64,000 nucleotides of DNA from Ruminococcus sp. (GTDB lineage Bacteria; Bacillota; Clostridia; Oscillospirales; Ruminococcaceae), in assembly GCA_021202895.1 (NCBI GenBank), contig JAJQCE010000023.1, positions 62,001 to 126,000 of the forward strand, written 5' to 3'. Positions 52,291 through 60,802 of this stretch are shown in pieces (the first letter of the stretch is position 1; every line of letters begins with the position of its first letter). Made by a program: the position numbers and the translations under genes. The notes beneath the pieces were generated by a model. That model saw only the letters and a program-made list of their open reading frames with translations. It was not told the DNA's origin and did not search any database.

Positions 52291-52665
52291 TTAAAAAACG
52301 CTTCGCCAGTGTGGAACCTGACTTTCGTACAGCAAAAAAGCACGATAGCGAATCGAATTAAGCTCCGCTGTAAATTCCTCTCCATTTTCTTTCAAAAGCG
52401 GCATAAGCCTTGCGGCTGTGCAGGAAACATCATCAAGCGAGGAGGAATGGGTAAGGAAGGACGCTTTGACATAATACTCTCCCCAGTACACTTCAAGCGA
52501 ATCAATTTTTTCTTCAATTCCCTCATCGCCCGAATAATAAGCCTCAAGGCAGTCGTCTATATGCACATAAAGCTCGTCTGACGATGAATCAAGCATAACA
52601 AGTGAAAAAACGGACGAAAAAATCACCGCTGCCATAATAAAAGCGCAAAGGGTAAGTCTTTTCAT
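52291..52665 (-). CDS. DUF4363 family protein
   Basis: 124 residues with an N-terminal membrane/signal helix (about 6-25) and a helical remainder with ELYVHIDDCLEAYYSGD and HSSSLDDVSCTAARLMPLLKE. I recognise the DUF4363 pattern, which typically accompanies DUF421 genes in Clostridia. Function unknown. Starts one base after the DUF421 stop, so the two are coupled. Confidence 0.7.
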   Translation of the reverse strand: MKRLTLCAFIMAAVIFSSVFSLVMLDSSSDELYVHIDDCLEAYYSGDEGIEEKIDSLEVYWGEYYVKASFLTHSSSLDDVSCTAARLMPLLKENGEEFTAELNSIRYRAFLLYESQVPHWRSVF

Positions 52666-52666
52666 T

Positions 52667-53338
52667 TTAAATTTCCTTTCTTATAATGTTATAATTTTTA
52701 TTTCCATCGCAAGTCATGATAAAAACTTCGGAAAGCTTGATCCCTTCCTTTTCAAGAGTATTTTTGAGCCAGTCAGAATCAACGTTTATAATTTCTAACG
52801 CCTTATCTAGGATTTCTCCGTCATCTATCACAAGCTGCGGCGGATTTTTAGAATCTGAGCAAATATTTAAATCACTCCTTGATGGCGGCTGCTCGCTTTT
52901 TTTAACATAGACAGAAATTTTTCCTGTAGTTTCAACTACAGCAAGCTGAGCCTCAGAAATATCGAATACCTGCTCGGCTCTTAACGCTTCAAATAAATCG
53001 TCAACTGTGAATCTTAATTTTTTCATGGTTTTCTGATCAAGCACGCCATCGGAAATTATTATTTTTGGCGAACCGCAAAGAACACGTCTGAATTTTCTTG
53101 AAGAAAGCGAAAGATAAGAAAAGAATACATCTAGACAGACAATTGTAAAAATCGGCACAAGCCCCATAGCGATAGGAATATTTATATCCTCTATAGGCAA
53201 GGTAGCAATATTTGAAAGCATTATTGTTACGACAAGCTCACTCGGCTGAAGCTCTCCCAATTGCTTTTTTCCCATAAGGCGGATACAGAAAATTATTACA
53301 ATGTAAAGAATTACTGCTCTTAGCAAAACGATAAGCAT
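52667..53338 (-). CDS. DUF421 (YetF/YcaP-like) membrane protein
   Basis: 223 residues. Two to three N-terminal membrane helices include the conserved LMGKKQLGELQPSELVVTIMLSN segment (about 21-43). A cytoplasmic domain follows, with KIIISDGVLDQKTMKKLRFTVDDLFEALR and the C-terminal LVIDDGEIL. Homologues such as B. subtilis YetF are found in spore formers and some affect spores. It is divergent from the gerK operon, which agrees with a spore role, but this is inference. Confidence 0.85.
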   Translation of the reverse strand: MLIVLLRAVILYIVIIFCIRLMGKKQLGELQPSELVVTIMLSNIATLPIEDINIPIAMGLVPIFTIVCLDVFFSYLSLSSRKFRRVLCGSPKIIISDGVLDQKTMKKLRFTVDDLFEALRAEQVFDISEAQLAVVETTGKISVYVKKSEQPPSRSDLNICSDSKNPPQLVIDDGEILDKALEIINVDSDWLKNTLEKEGIKLSEVFIMTCDGNKNYNIIRKEI

Positions 53339-53390
53339 AACGACACACCTCTAAATGAAAATCTACCATTATTTTTATCAAATAAAACAG

Positions 53391-53419
53391 GAATATTCAT
53401 TACAAAAGAGCAGATAATA
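53391..53419 (+). promoter_or_regulatory. Possible sigma-G type promoter of gerK
   Basis: GAATA (53391-53395), 17 bp, GATAATA (53413-53419). The sigma-G consensus is GnATA and CATnnTA; only the first base of the -10 differs. The gene class supports forespore expression. Confidence 0.35.
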
Positions 53420-53460
53420 GCTTTTAGAAAATAATATCGAATGAAAAGGAATTAAGAAAA

Positions 53461-54930
53461 ATGCAGCTTTCCTACAATAATTTTGAAGATGAAAAAATAG
53501 AATATAAAACAAAGAAAAACATTTTAAATCTCAGAACGATTTTGGGAAATACAATGGATTTAAATGTTATGAACATTACAATAAACAGTGTTGAATGTTC
53601 GGTTGTGACAATTGAAGCAATGGTTTCCACGTCTTCAATGAGCGAGCTTATTTTTCGTCCGCTTATGGAGCTTGAAAGGACGGACAGAAATACTCCGCAG
53701 AAAATCATGAGCTTTCTGACGAACGAAAGCTTGCTTGCGGCTGAAAGAATAATTGTACACACCTACGGCGAAGCGTCAAAACTTCTTTTCTCGGGATTTG
53801 CGCTGATTTTTGTAGATGAGATAAACTACTGCGCTGCGTATGGCATACAAGGGTACGACAAAAAGTCTATTTCCGAACCGACAATTGAAAATAATATCAT
53901 GGGTTCGCAGGAGGCTTTTGCAGAGGTTATAAGAACGAACATCTCGCTTGTCCGACGCAGAATAAAGCACCCCTCGCTGAGATTTGAAATGACTCAAGCA
54001 GGCAAGCTTTCAAACACAGACGTTTGCCTTGTTTACATTCAAGGCAAGGTCGATGAAATTATGCTTTCGCACATAAGAAAAAGAATCAGTGAAATAAAGC
54101 TTGACAGCGTTTTAGGAACAAGCTTTATAGAACAGTTTTTAGAGCCTGAGCAAAAGAAAAATATTTTTTCACAAACAGGCTACACCGAGCGTCCCGATAT
54201 GCTTTGCAGCAGCATTTTGCAGGGACGAATCAGCATTTTAATTGACGGAACGCCCTTTGCTGTAATTTGCCCGTATTTGTTTTCTCAAAACTTTAATACC
54301 TTTGATGAATACGAAGCGAAAACCTACTTTGCGTCTTTCCTGAAGCTGATAAGATACTTAGCCTTTTTCTTTGCCACAGCCTTTCCGGGAATCTATCTTG
54401 CGGCGGTTAATTTCAGTCCTGAAATGTTGAATTTAAGACTGCTCTCAAACCTTTCCGCAGGAGAAAAAACTACAATCTTGCCTCTTTTCACAGAGCTTGT
54501 AATAATAATGCTTCTGTTAGAAATAATGCGTGAAGCAAGCATACGGCTACCACATTCAGTATCAACCGCAATGTCTATTGCAGGCGGACTGATCATAGGC
54601 GACGCAGCGGTTAAAAGCGGAATAATTTCTTCCCCACTGCTTATAATTGTAGGAATAAGCGCAACAGCATCGTTTGTACTTCCCTCTTTAAATCAGCAGA
54701 TTTCAATTCTTAGACTTGCTTTTATTTTTGCAGGCGGATTTGCTGGATTTTTAGGGATAAGCGTATGCGCTGTAATGGTGCTTTGCAACATTTGCTCGCA
54801 AAGCTTTGAGGAAATACCGATAACCTCGCCTGTTTCACCGTTTAAGAAAAAGCAGATTGCCGATGTCACAGGCAGAAAATCCTACAAGGAAATGGAAAAA
54901 GAGCAAACAGTAATAGAAGATTTTAAATAA
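53461..54930 (+). CDS. gerKA: Spore germination receptor subunit A (GerA/GerKA family)
   Basis: 489 residues. The large N-terminal hydrophilic domain (about 1-280) has the family segments SIRTSVI-like IIRTNISLVRRRIKHPSLRFE and DVCLVYIQGKVD. Membrane helices (about 290-450) include FPGIYLAAVNFSPEMLN and LPHSVSTAMSIAGGLIIGDAAVKSG. It is part of the inner-membrane nutrient receptor complex of spores. AAAGGA precedes ATG 53461. First of three tightly linked ger genes. Confidence 0.95.
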   Translation: MQLSYNNFEDEKIEYKTKKNILNLRTILGNTMDLNVMNITINSVECSVVTIEAMVSTSSMSELIFRPLMELERTDRNTPQKIMSFLTNESLLAAERIIVHTYGEASKLLFSGFALIFVDEINYCAAYGIQGYDKKSISEPTIENNIMGSQEAFAEVIRTNISLVRRRIKHPSLRFEMTQAGKLSNTDVCLVYIQGKVDEIMLSHIRKRISEIKLDSVLGTSFIEQFLEPEQKKNIFSQTGYTERPDMLCSSILQGRISILIDGTPFAVICPYLFSQNFNTFDEYEAKTYFASFLKLIRYLAFFFATAFPGIYLAAVNFSPEMLNLRLLSNLSAGEKTTILPLFTELVIIMLLLEIMREASIRLPHSVSTAMSIAGGLIIGDAAVKSGIISSPLLIIVGISATASFVLPSLNQQISILRLAFIFAGGFAGFLGISVCAVMVLCNICSQSFEEIPITSPVSPFKKKQIADVTGRKSYKEMEKEQTVIEDFK

Positions 54931-54943
54931 ACGAGGTTTTAAA

Positions 54944-55984
54944 ATGAAAAGTCTTTCACCCTACGCTTATGCGGCGATTTTGATTATAATGCGACTTTTC
55001 GCACTTTCAATGTATTCGCCTAATCAAACAGAAAACCCTGCAATCACCGCTGTAGTAACGATAATTTTTTCCTTTCTCAAGCTTTTGACGTTAATTCCTG
55101 TTATTATCTTTTTTAAAAGAAACGGCGAACAGGGCTTATCCTTAGCACCGCTCTATAAATTATCGTCTGCATTATTTCTGTTGTTTTCATCACTGCTTTT
55201 ACTTTCAAGCGCAAATTCTTTTTCACAAATGATTTCGTCACTTTATCCCGACAGATTTGCAAGAATTTCAATTGCCGCAACAATTATTTTCATCGCTGCA
55301 TATATAGCTTCAATGGGATTAAACGGAATTGGTCGTGCCTGCACAATATTATCTGTGCTGTTTTCAGCTTTTCTTTTATTTATTTTTGTTGAAACAAAAA
55401 GTGCCATGCTCAACGACAGAATCAATTTGTACAGTGATGATTTACAAAGCGAACTGATAAATACTACTGCGAATATTTCAAGCTACCTTTTAGATTATCT
55501 TGCGTTTTTTGGACTTTTGCCGTATTTAAAAAATTCAATTGCCAAAGCGGCAGGACTTTATATAACTGCTGATTGTCTTATTTCAGTTTTATTCTTTTTA
55601 ATGAGTGCATCGGTTATGGGAGATTTCTGGAACGACAGCAATTATTCCTTTTTCACATTATCATTTGCATCACAAGGCTCAATAATTGACCGAAGCGATG
55701 CACTTGCACTTGTTATTTCAGGCGGCAGTGCATTAGTTACTTTTTCAATTTTGCTCACAATAGCTAAGGATTCTGTCAAAAGCATTTTTAAAATCAAAAG
55801 TGAAAATTTGGTATTAGCTTCAATTGCCGCAATGCTTACAATAATTTTACTTTTCACAATTGTCTACAAATATGAAATTGAAAATGCTTTGCTCATTATA
55901 AGCATAATATCTGCTTCAATATTTTTTATTTTTTCAATTTTTTTGCTTTTTTCCAAAAGGAAAAGAGGTGAAAGCAAGCTGTGA
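54944..55984 (+). CDS. gerKB: Spore germination receptor subunit B (GerAB/GerKB permease family)
   Basis: 346 residues, about ten membrane helices of the amino-acid/polyamine permease fold, the subunit that binds germinants in studied receptors. It starts 13 bp after gerKA; its last codons overlap the gerKC start by 4 bp (GTGA). Confidence 0.9.
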   Translation: MKSLSPYAYAAILIIMRLFALSMYSPNQTENPAITAVVTIIFSFLKLLTLIPVIIFFKRNGEQGLSLAPLYKLSSALFLLFSSLLLLSSANSFSQMISSLYPDRFARISIAATIIFIAAYIASMGLNGIGRACTILSVLFSAFLLFIFVETKSAMLNDRINLYSDDLQSELINTTANISSYLLDYLAFFGLLPYLKNSIAKAAGLYITADCLISVLFFLMSASVMGDFWNDSNYSFFTLSFASQGSIIDRSDALALVISGGSALVTFSILLTIAKDSVKSIFKIKSENLVLASIAAMLTIILLFTIVYKYEIENALLIISIISASIFFIFSIFLLFSKRKRGESKL

Positions 55985-57090
55985 AAAGGTACGTGTTTTT
56001 TATCATGACTGCACTGCTGGGAATTATATATTTTTTTAGCGGCTCGCCAACTGAAATTTCTGATCGCACTATGATTCAGGCGATTGGAATTGACAAAACA
56101 AACACAGGCTACAGTGTAACCATGCAGATTTTTTCACCTGAGGGCGGTGGAAACGACACTGCTGTTGACGCTTCTCTGCCGAATGTAAGCATTGTAAACG
56201 GAAAGGGAAACACAGTTTACGAAGCTGTCAAGGAATGCTATACAGAGCTTGGCGGAAATGTTTTTATCGGACAAAATCAGATTTTTCTTTTTGGAAAAGA
56301 TATTGATTTTTCAAAAAAGGACGAGGTTTTTGGATATTTTCTTTCGACATCGGAAGCATTTATGAATGTAGACTGCGCAATTGCTGAAAATACTGCGGAG
56401 GAAATATTAAAAATACCGATCAGCGGCAATGCGGTAAGCTCAGAAATATTTTCTCAGATGATAGACACTGCCGCAGATAACGGAAGATGTATAAAAACCT
56501 CATTTATAGACTTGATTGAAGCTATGGAATCACAAAGCAAAGCTATAATCATGCCTGTTATTTCTAAAGCTGAAGAAAGCAAAAGCGATTCGTCAGAGGA
56601 AACGCTTGAAAGCGTAAAGCTGCAAATAGACAACGGAGCAGTTTTTACCGACGGAAAATATGTTTGTGAAATAACCTATGAGCAAATGGGTGATGCGGCT
56701 GCGCTTATTGGTAAAGGAAATTATATCTTTACAGACGTATCTTACAGAGGAATAACCTACAGCAAAACCTTTAAAGTCACAGACCGTGAGGTGACTGCAA
56801 AAATTGAAAACAACGAGCTGTTAATATGCTTTGATTTAAGAGTTGATATTAAGGACGAAAAAATATTTGCAAACGCTTTGAATAACGATGAGGTTTCAAA
56901 AAAAGCACTTGAGGAAATAGGCAGCAAGGTTCAATCCTTTGCAAATGAGATAAGTCAAAAGCGTTCGGCGGAGCTTTTAAATTCGGATGATTATATCAAA
57001 AGATTTTATCCTGAACTTTACAAAAAATACAAAGACAATCTTGATGTGCTTTATGACAAAGCAAGAGTTATTGTTAATATTGACGAGTAA
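55981..57090 (+). CDS. gerKC: Spore germination receptor subunit C (GerAC/GerKC family), lipobox cysteine absent
   Basis: 369 residues with the GerAC pattern: MIQAIGIDKT after the signal region, VFIGQNQIFLFGKDI, and a C-terminal PELYKKYKDNLDVLYDKARVIVNID. Normal GerAC proteins are lipoproteins with Cys-Trp near position 20. Here the signal segment reads IIYFFSGSPTEISDR with no cysteine, so it should be held by an uncleaved helix or otherwise. GTG start, GAGGTG upstream, coupled to gerKB. Confidence 0.9.
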   Translation: MKRYVFFIMTALLGIIYFFSGSPTEISDRTMIQAIGIDKTNTGYSVTMQIFSPEGGGNDTAVDASLPNVSIVNGKGNTVYEAVKECYTELGGNVFIGQNQIFLFGKDIDFSKKDEVFGYFLSTSEAFMNVDCAIAENTAEEILKIPISGNAVSSEIFSQMIDTAADNGRCIKTSFIDLIEAMESQSKAIIMPVISKAEESKSDSSEETLESVKLQIDNGAVFTDGKYVCEITYEQMGDAAALIGKGNYIFTDVSYRGITYSKTFKVTDREVTAKIENNELLICFDLRVDIKDEKIFANALNNDEVSKKALEEIGSKVQSFANEISQKRSAELLNSDDYIKRFYPELYKKYKDNLDVLYDKARVIVNIDE

Positions 57091-57260
57091 GAATTTTATA
57101 AAATCGCTAATCTGGAGAAATAATCTACAATTTTCCAAAAGTTTGCCCTAGTTTTATAGCTCATTTAGCACACAAAGCTAGTATTTTTCGTTCCTATTTT
57201 CTCCGATATATATGGGCATAGCCTTCACATAAAGAACAAAGCCTTTTTTGTATAAAACAA

Positions 57261-57300
57261 AATCCCAAAAGCAACATAATATCGCTGCTTTCGGGATTTT
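57261..57300. terminator. Terminator between gerKC and the tRNA pair
   Basis: AATCCCAAAAGCAAC pairs with GCTTTCGGGATT (small mismatches); T-runs occur on both strands. It probably ends both the tRNA transcript and gerKC. Confidence 0.65.
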
Positions 57301-57307
57301 AAAATAC

Positions 57308-57379
57308 TGACCCGTACGGGAATTGAACCCATGATTCCGCCGTGAAAGGGCGGTGTCTTAACCTCTTGACCAACGGGCC
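57308..57379 (-). tRNA. tRNA-Glu (anticodon UUC)
   Basis: Cloverleaf on the minus strand: acceptor GGCCCGT with ACGGGTC (one G-U), D-loop GGTCAAGAGGTTAAG, anticodon stem CCGCC with loop CTTTCAC giving UUC, T-loop GTTCAATTC. CCA is not encoded. Confidence 0.95.
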
Positions 57380-57383
57380 GAAA

Positions 57384-57457
57384 TAGCGGTAACTGGATTT
57401 GAACCGGTGACTCCCTGGGTATGAACCAAGTGCTCTAGCCAACTGAGCTATACCGCC
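57384..57457 (-). tRNA. tRNA-Met (anticodon CAU)
   Basis: Acceptor GGCGGTA with TACCGCT, D-arm AGCTCAGTTGGCTAGAGC, anticodon loop TTCATAC giving CAU, T-loop GTTCAAATC. The first acceptor position can wobble-pair, unlike an initiator. It is an elongator Met or, if lysidine-modified, an Ile2; the two cannot be separated with certainty. It lies four bases from tRNA-Glu. Confidence 0.9.
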
Positions 57458-57615
57458 GTTATTAAGCCAATCTAAAGAGCATTTGCTCCAACATTGACTT
57501 ATATATTATACACTACTTTTCCTTGTTTGTCAATAATATTTTTTGAAAAAAATATTATATTTGTTGTTTTGCACAAATTATGCTCATATTAAGTACAATA
57601 TTTTGTGCAAATACA

Positions 57616-58788
57616 CTAAATGCGTGCGACACCCGAATCCTCCGCCGCCTTTGATACCGCTCTTGCTACAGCTGCGGAAACATCTCTGTCAAGCGCAGTA
57701 GGAATAATGTAATCAGTAGAAAGCTCCTCGTCTGAAATGTAGTCTGCAATAGCGTGAGCAGCGGCGATTTTCATCTCATCATTTATATCGCTCGCTCTGA
57801 CGTCAAGCGCGCCGCGGAAAATTCCAGGGAACGCAAGCACATTGTTAATCTGGTTGGGAAAATCACTTCTGCCTGTGCCGATAATTGCCGCACCCGCTTT
57901 TTTCGCTTCGTCAGGCATAATTTCAGGAGTCGGATTTGCCATTGAGAAAATAATCGGATCGTCCGCCATGCTCTTAACCATTTCAGAGGTTACACAACCA
58001 GGTGCTGAAACGCCTATAAATACATCTGCACCTTTAATCACATCGGCAAGCGTACCCTTGCGCTGCTGCTTGTTGGTTATCTTAGCCATCTCAATTTTCT
58101 CAGCGTTAAGACCATCTCTGCCCTCGTAAATAGCTCCTTTTCTGTCACAAAGCACAACGTCGTTAAGACCTAAAGCAATGAGAAGCTTGATTATTGCGAT
58201 TCCAGCCGCACCTGCTCCGCTTGTTACAACTCTTATTTCATCAAGCTTTTTGCCGACAAGCTTAAGAGCGTTAATCATCGCTGCAAGCGTAACCACAGCT
58301 GTTCCGTGCTGATCATCGTGAAAAATCGGAATGTCGCATACCTCTTTCAGCCGCTTCTCAATTTCAAAGCATCTCGGAGCAGAAATGTCCTCAAGATTAA
58401 TTCCGCCGAACGAGCCTGAAATCAAGCTTACCGTCTTGACAATATCGTCAACGTCCTTTGAGCGCACACAAAGCGGTATTGCGTCAACATCGCCAAAAGC
58501 CTTGAAAAGCGCACACTTGCCCTCCATTACAGGCATTCCCGCCTCAGGACCTATATCTCCAAGCCCCAGAACCGCAGTTCCATCCGTTATAACTGCGACA
58601 AGATTCGAGCGGCGCGTAAGCTCAAAGCTTTTGCTTATGTCCTTTTGTATCTCAAGACAGGGCTGAGCGACACCTGGCGTGTAGGCAAGCGACAAATCAT
58701 CTCGCGTTTCCAAAGGTACTCTTGAAACAACCTCTATTTTTCCGTGCCACTGCTCGTGAAGCTTTAACGATTCCTTTGCATAATCCAT
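57616..58788 (-). CDS. NAD(P)-dependent malic enzyme
   Basis: 390 residues, the short bacterial form. Motifs are YTPGVAQPCLEI, GTAVLGLGDIGPEAGMPVMEGK with the metal/malate site, FHDDQHGTAVV, the Rossmann loop GAGAAGIAI and SMANPTPEI. It decarboxylates malate to pyruvate. Start ATG 58788 has AAAGGA eleven bases upstream. Monocistronic. Confidence 0.95.
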   Translation of the reverse strand: MDYAKESLKLHEQWHGKIEVVSRVPLETRDDLSLAYTPGVAQPCLEIQKDISKSFELTRRSNLVAVITDGTAVLGLGDIGPEAGMPVMEGKCALFKAFGDVDAIPLCVRSKDVDDIVKTVSLISGSFGGINLEDISAPRCFEIEKRLKEVCDIPIFHDDQHGTAVVTLAAMINALKLVGKKLDEIRVVTSGAGAAGIAIIKLLIALGLNDVVLCDRKGAIYEGRDGLNAEKIEMAKITNKQQRKGTLADVIKGADVFIGVSAPGCVTSEMVKSMADDPIIFSMANPTPEIMPDEAKKAGAAIIGTGRSDFPNQINNVLAFPGIFRGALDVRASDINDEMKIAAAHAIADYISDEELSTDYIIPTALDRDVSAAVARAVSKAAEDSGVARI

Positions 58789-58890
58789 TCTTTTACAATT
58801 CCTTTCCAAAAAAACATTTATTTAAAAAATGCTGAAACAGCTTGAAAAAAACACACTATGAAATTTACTAAATCAGCATTATATAAGAAA

Positions 58891-58919
58891 ATTATACACG
58901 ATTTTTTCCCTCTTGTCAA
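58891..58919 (-). promoter_or_regulatory. Promoter of the malic enzyme gene
   Basis: Minus strand TTGACA (58919-58914), 17 bp, TATAAT (58896-58891): perfect consensus. Confidence 0.8.
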
Positions 58920-59039
58920 GCATTTTGAGCAAACAAAAATAAATCACACTGCATTTTTTGAATCATAGTCAATATGCCCCCCATTTTTCAAGCTTTAAAA
59001 CAGAAAATTTTAAAAATGTAATTTTGTCAATCATATTGG

Positions 59040-59185
59040 ACAGTAAGCAAGAATAGTTTCTGTAGGCGAAAGCCAGCACAGAGGACGAATAGGACGATGA
59101 AGAGTGTTTTACTTTTCCATTGTGCCGAGGTGTGTATGAACGGATCAGCTTGTGGTGAATATTCATCTCCTCAAGTGCCAGCTTA
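59040..59185 (-). mobile_element. Remnant of an IS3/IS481-type transposase gene
   Basis: The minus strand reads LALEEMNIHHKLIRSYTPRH then NGKV, which fits the rve integrase core of DDE transposases (consensus-like IKHKLIRPYTPRHNGKVERSH). The expected ERSH continuation is lost after NGKV and no catalytic domain precedes it. No terminal repeats are seen. It lies in the 588-bp gap between the malic enzyme and DUF1292 genes, which otherwise holds their promoters. Confidence 0.65.
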
Positions 59186-59299
59186 ATTTTTCTTCTTTCT
59201 TTTTATCAGATTTTCCTCAGTCTATCAACTCTTTTTTTGCTTTTGTACAATATTTATTGTAGCAAAACAAATTTCGCAGATTTATTTTAGAAAATACTG

Positions 59300-59328
59300 T
59301 TGACATTTGAGTTGAGATGTGATATAAT
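59300..59328 (+). promoter_or_regulatory. Promoter of the DUF1292 gene
   Basis: TTGACA (59300-59305), 17 bp, TATAAT (59323-59328): perfect consensus. Confidence 0.8.
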
Positions 59329-59376
59329 AATATTATAAAGAAAAAATAGATAATTGACGCTTTAGGAGGCTAAAAA

Positions 59377-59712
59377 ATGTCAGATGATAAGGATATAATA
59401 GGCGGTATGAACGAATTTACCCCAGATATTTATACACTTGAGGATGAGGAAGGCAACGTTCAGGAGTTTGAGCTTCTTGACGTTATGGAAATGGATGGAG
59501 AAAAGTATTTTGCGCTTACTCCATATTTTGAGGACGCTCAGGAAATGCTTGACTCAGATGGAGAAATTATAGTTCTCAAGAGCGAGTTTGAGGGCGACGA
59601 GGAGATGATGGTTACGATTGACGATGATGATGAATACGAGCACATAGGAAATATTTTCCTTGAAAGACTTGAACAGATGTATGATTTTGACGATGAAGAC
59701 GAGAAAGAATAG
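59377..59712 (+). CDS. DUF1292 family protein (YrzB-like)
   Basis: 111 residues, strongly acidic. The DUF1292 core is ITLEDEEGNVQEFELLDVME-like (starting near residue 18), followed by KYFALTPYF and VLKSEFEGDEE, and the protein ends in an Asp/Glu-rich tail. Function unknown; homologues are common in Firmicutes. Strong GGAGG before ATG 59377. Confidence 0.88.
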   Translation: MSDDKDIIGGMNEFTPDIYTLEDEEGNVQEFELLDVMEMDGEKYFALTPYFEDAQEMLDSDGEIIVLKSEFEGDEEMMVTIDDDDEYEHIGNIFLERLEQMYDFDDEDEKE

Positions 59713-59740
59713 GCTCTGAATTTTTGCAGATAATAATTAA

Positions 59741-59985
59741 GGGCTAAAGCCTTGTCTTTTGAAGCAAGGTTTCCAAAGTTTAATAAAATGACACACTAGA
59801 CTGCTGTGTTCGTTAGTATGAGCGTAATTTAATCCAACAGTTAAATAATCAGGGATTCATCACTGAAGTCCTATTGCAGACCTCCTGCGGCACACCGCTT
59901 TAAGCCGTGCAAAATGCCAGCGGACGAAGGGAGCGTGAAAGCTTTGGGATGTCTTACCCGTCCTGCTAAAAGCGGGTTTTATTTT
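59741..59985 (+). ncRNA. Probable structured non-coding RNA with intrinsic terminator
   Basis: No coding frame of note. AAGG and CCAAAG (59766-59769, 59773-59778) can pair with CTTTGG and TCTT (59942-59947, 59952-59955), bringing the ends together. Inside are an 8-bp hairpin at 59851-59872 (AGGGATTCA..TGAAGTCCT), GCAG..CTGC (59876-59888) and GCGG-CACA-CCGC (59887-59898). ACCCG..CGGGT then TTTATTTT (59956-59985) is a terminator. A rod of this size (about 200 nt) with closed ends and a bubble is compatible with 6S RNA, but I cannot confirm a family. No SRP, RNase P or T-box signature was found. Confidence 0.5.
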
Positions 59986-60036
59986 ACTCATACGACGGCA
60001 TGGCGGTTTTTTTGCATAAAAAGGAAGTGATTTAAT

Positions 60037-60480
60037 ATGGGAGGAATCGTCGCCGCAGTTATTGTTTTAATTTTGCTTTTGATTCTGGGCGTAAGCATCT
60101 CTTCTTTTGCAGAGGCACTTCTTGTGATATTTTTAATAGTACTGTTTTTAATGACAGTTTTTTTCTCCGTCTGCGCAGTGATTTTTGCTGTGGCAAAGGC
60201 GACTAAGGCGGAATTTTGTGGATTTGTTGAAATTAAAGGAGCTGATTTTGCACAGTACAGAATTGACGGCGAGCTTTATACAAATATTTATCTTGCCGAA
60301 AATGTAATGCGAAGCAAAATATATAAAAGCGGCGAACAAAAAATCCGCATTTTTCATTTTAGGAAAAAGGCTTTTGCAGTTGATTCGCACACTAGACTGA
60401 CAATCTTTACAGGGCTGATACTTTCTGTTTTAAGCTTTGCTGCCGTGTTTTATGAATATAGTATGCTGTATGGCATATAA
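60037..60480 (+). CDS. Small membrane protein of unknown function
   Basis: 147 residues. Two adjacent N-terminal membrane helices (about 4-22 and 26-53) are followed by a soluble segment with GFVEIKGADFAQYRIDGELY and a third helix near the C-terminus (about 121-140). I do not recognise a family. AAGGAAGTG before ATG 60037. It may be transcribed from the ncRNA region if the terminator is leaky; no other promoter is clear. Confidence 0.6.
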   Translation: MGGIVAAVIVLILLLILGVSISSFAEALLVIFLIVLFLMTVFFSVCAVIFAVAKATKAEFCGFVEIKGADFAQYRIDGELYTNIYLAENVMRSKIYKSGEQKIRIFHFRKKAFAVDSHTRLTIFTGLILSVLSFAAVFYEYSMLYGI

Positions 60481-60482
60481 CC

Positions 60483-60650
60483 TTGACTGATGTCGAGGGA
60501 ATTTCAACAGACGAGTTTGAAGGCTTTTTATCGCTTAGAACTGTCAGCTTAAGCTATTGCAAAAATGCTGAAGCTAATGATTATTTCACACAGTCATAAA
60601 TTGACGAATTTAAGGAAAGATATAAAACAATTGGTTTTGATTTTTGCTAA
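60483..60650 (+). pseudogene. Degraded gene fragment
   Basis: In one frame LTDVEGISTDEFEGFLSLRT and on to FTQS, an in-frame TAA at 60597, then IDEFKERYKTIGFDFC and a final TAA. The protein-like composition on both sides of a stop, without a start or ribosome binding site, suggests a decayed gene end. Family not recognised. The remainder to 60708 is AT-rich and empty. Confidence 0.4.
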
Positions 60651-60708
60651 ATTGTTATTTTTCGCAATATGGATTATACTTTTGAACATATATATTTTTT
60701 AATAATCA

Positions 60709-60733
60709 AACCGCTCTCATGACGAAAGCGGTT
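60709..60733. terminator. Terminator after the lysA-like gene
   Basis: AACCGCT and AGCGGTT (with one extra pair) enclose an 11-base loop. The minus strand continues TGATTATTAAAAAA and the plus strand AATTTTTG, so the plus direction is the better terminator. It lies in the convergent gap before lysA. Confidence 0.55.
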
Positions 60734-60802
60734 AATTTTTGTCAATATATAAATTCATTCTCAAATTGTATTGCTATGTACGAAAGATCATTTTTCGACT
60801 TG

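Noticed and set aside
59741-59985. SRP RNA, RNase P RNA or T-box leader
   Set aside because: No GGAAGGAAGCAG-like SRP core, no RNase P conserved segments and no T-box TGGNACCGCG sequence.
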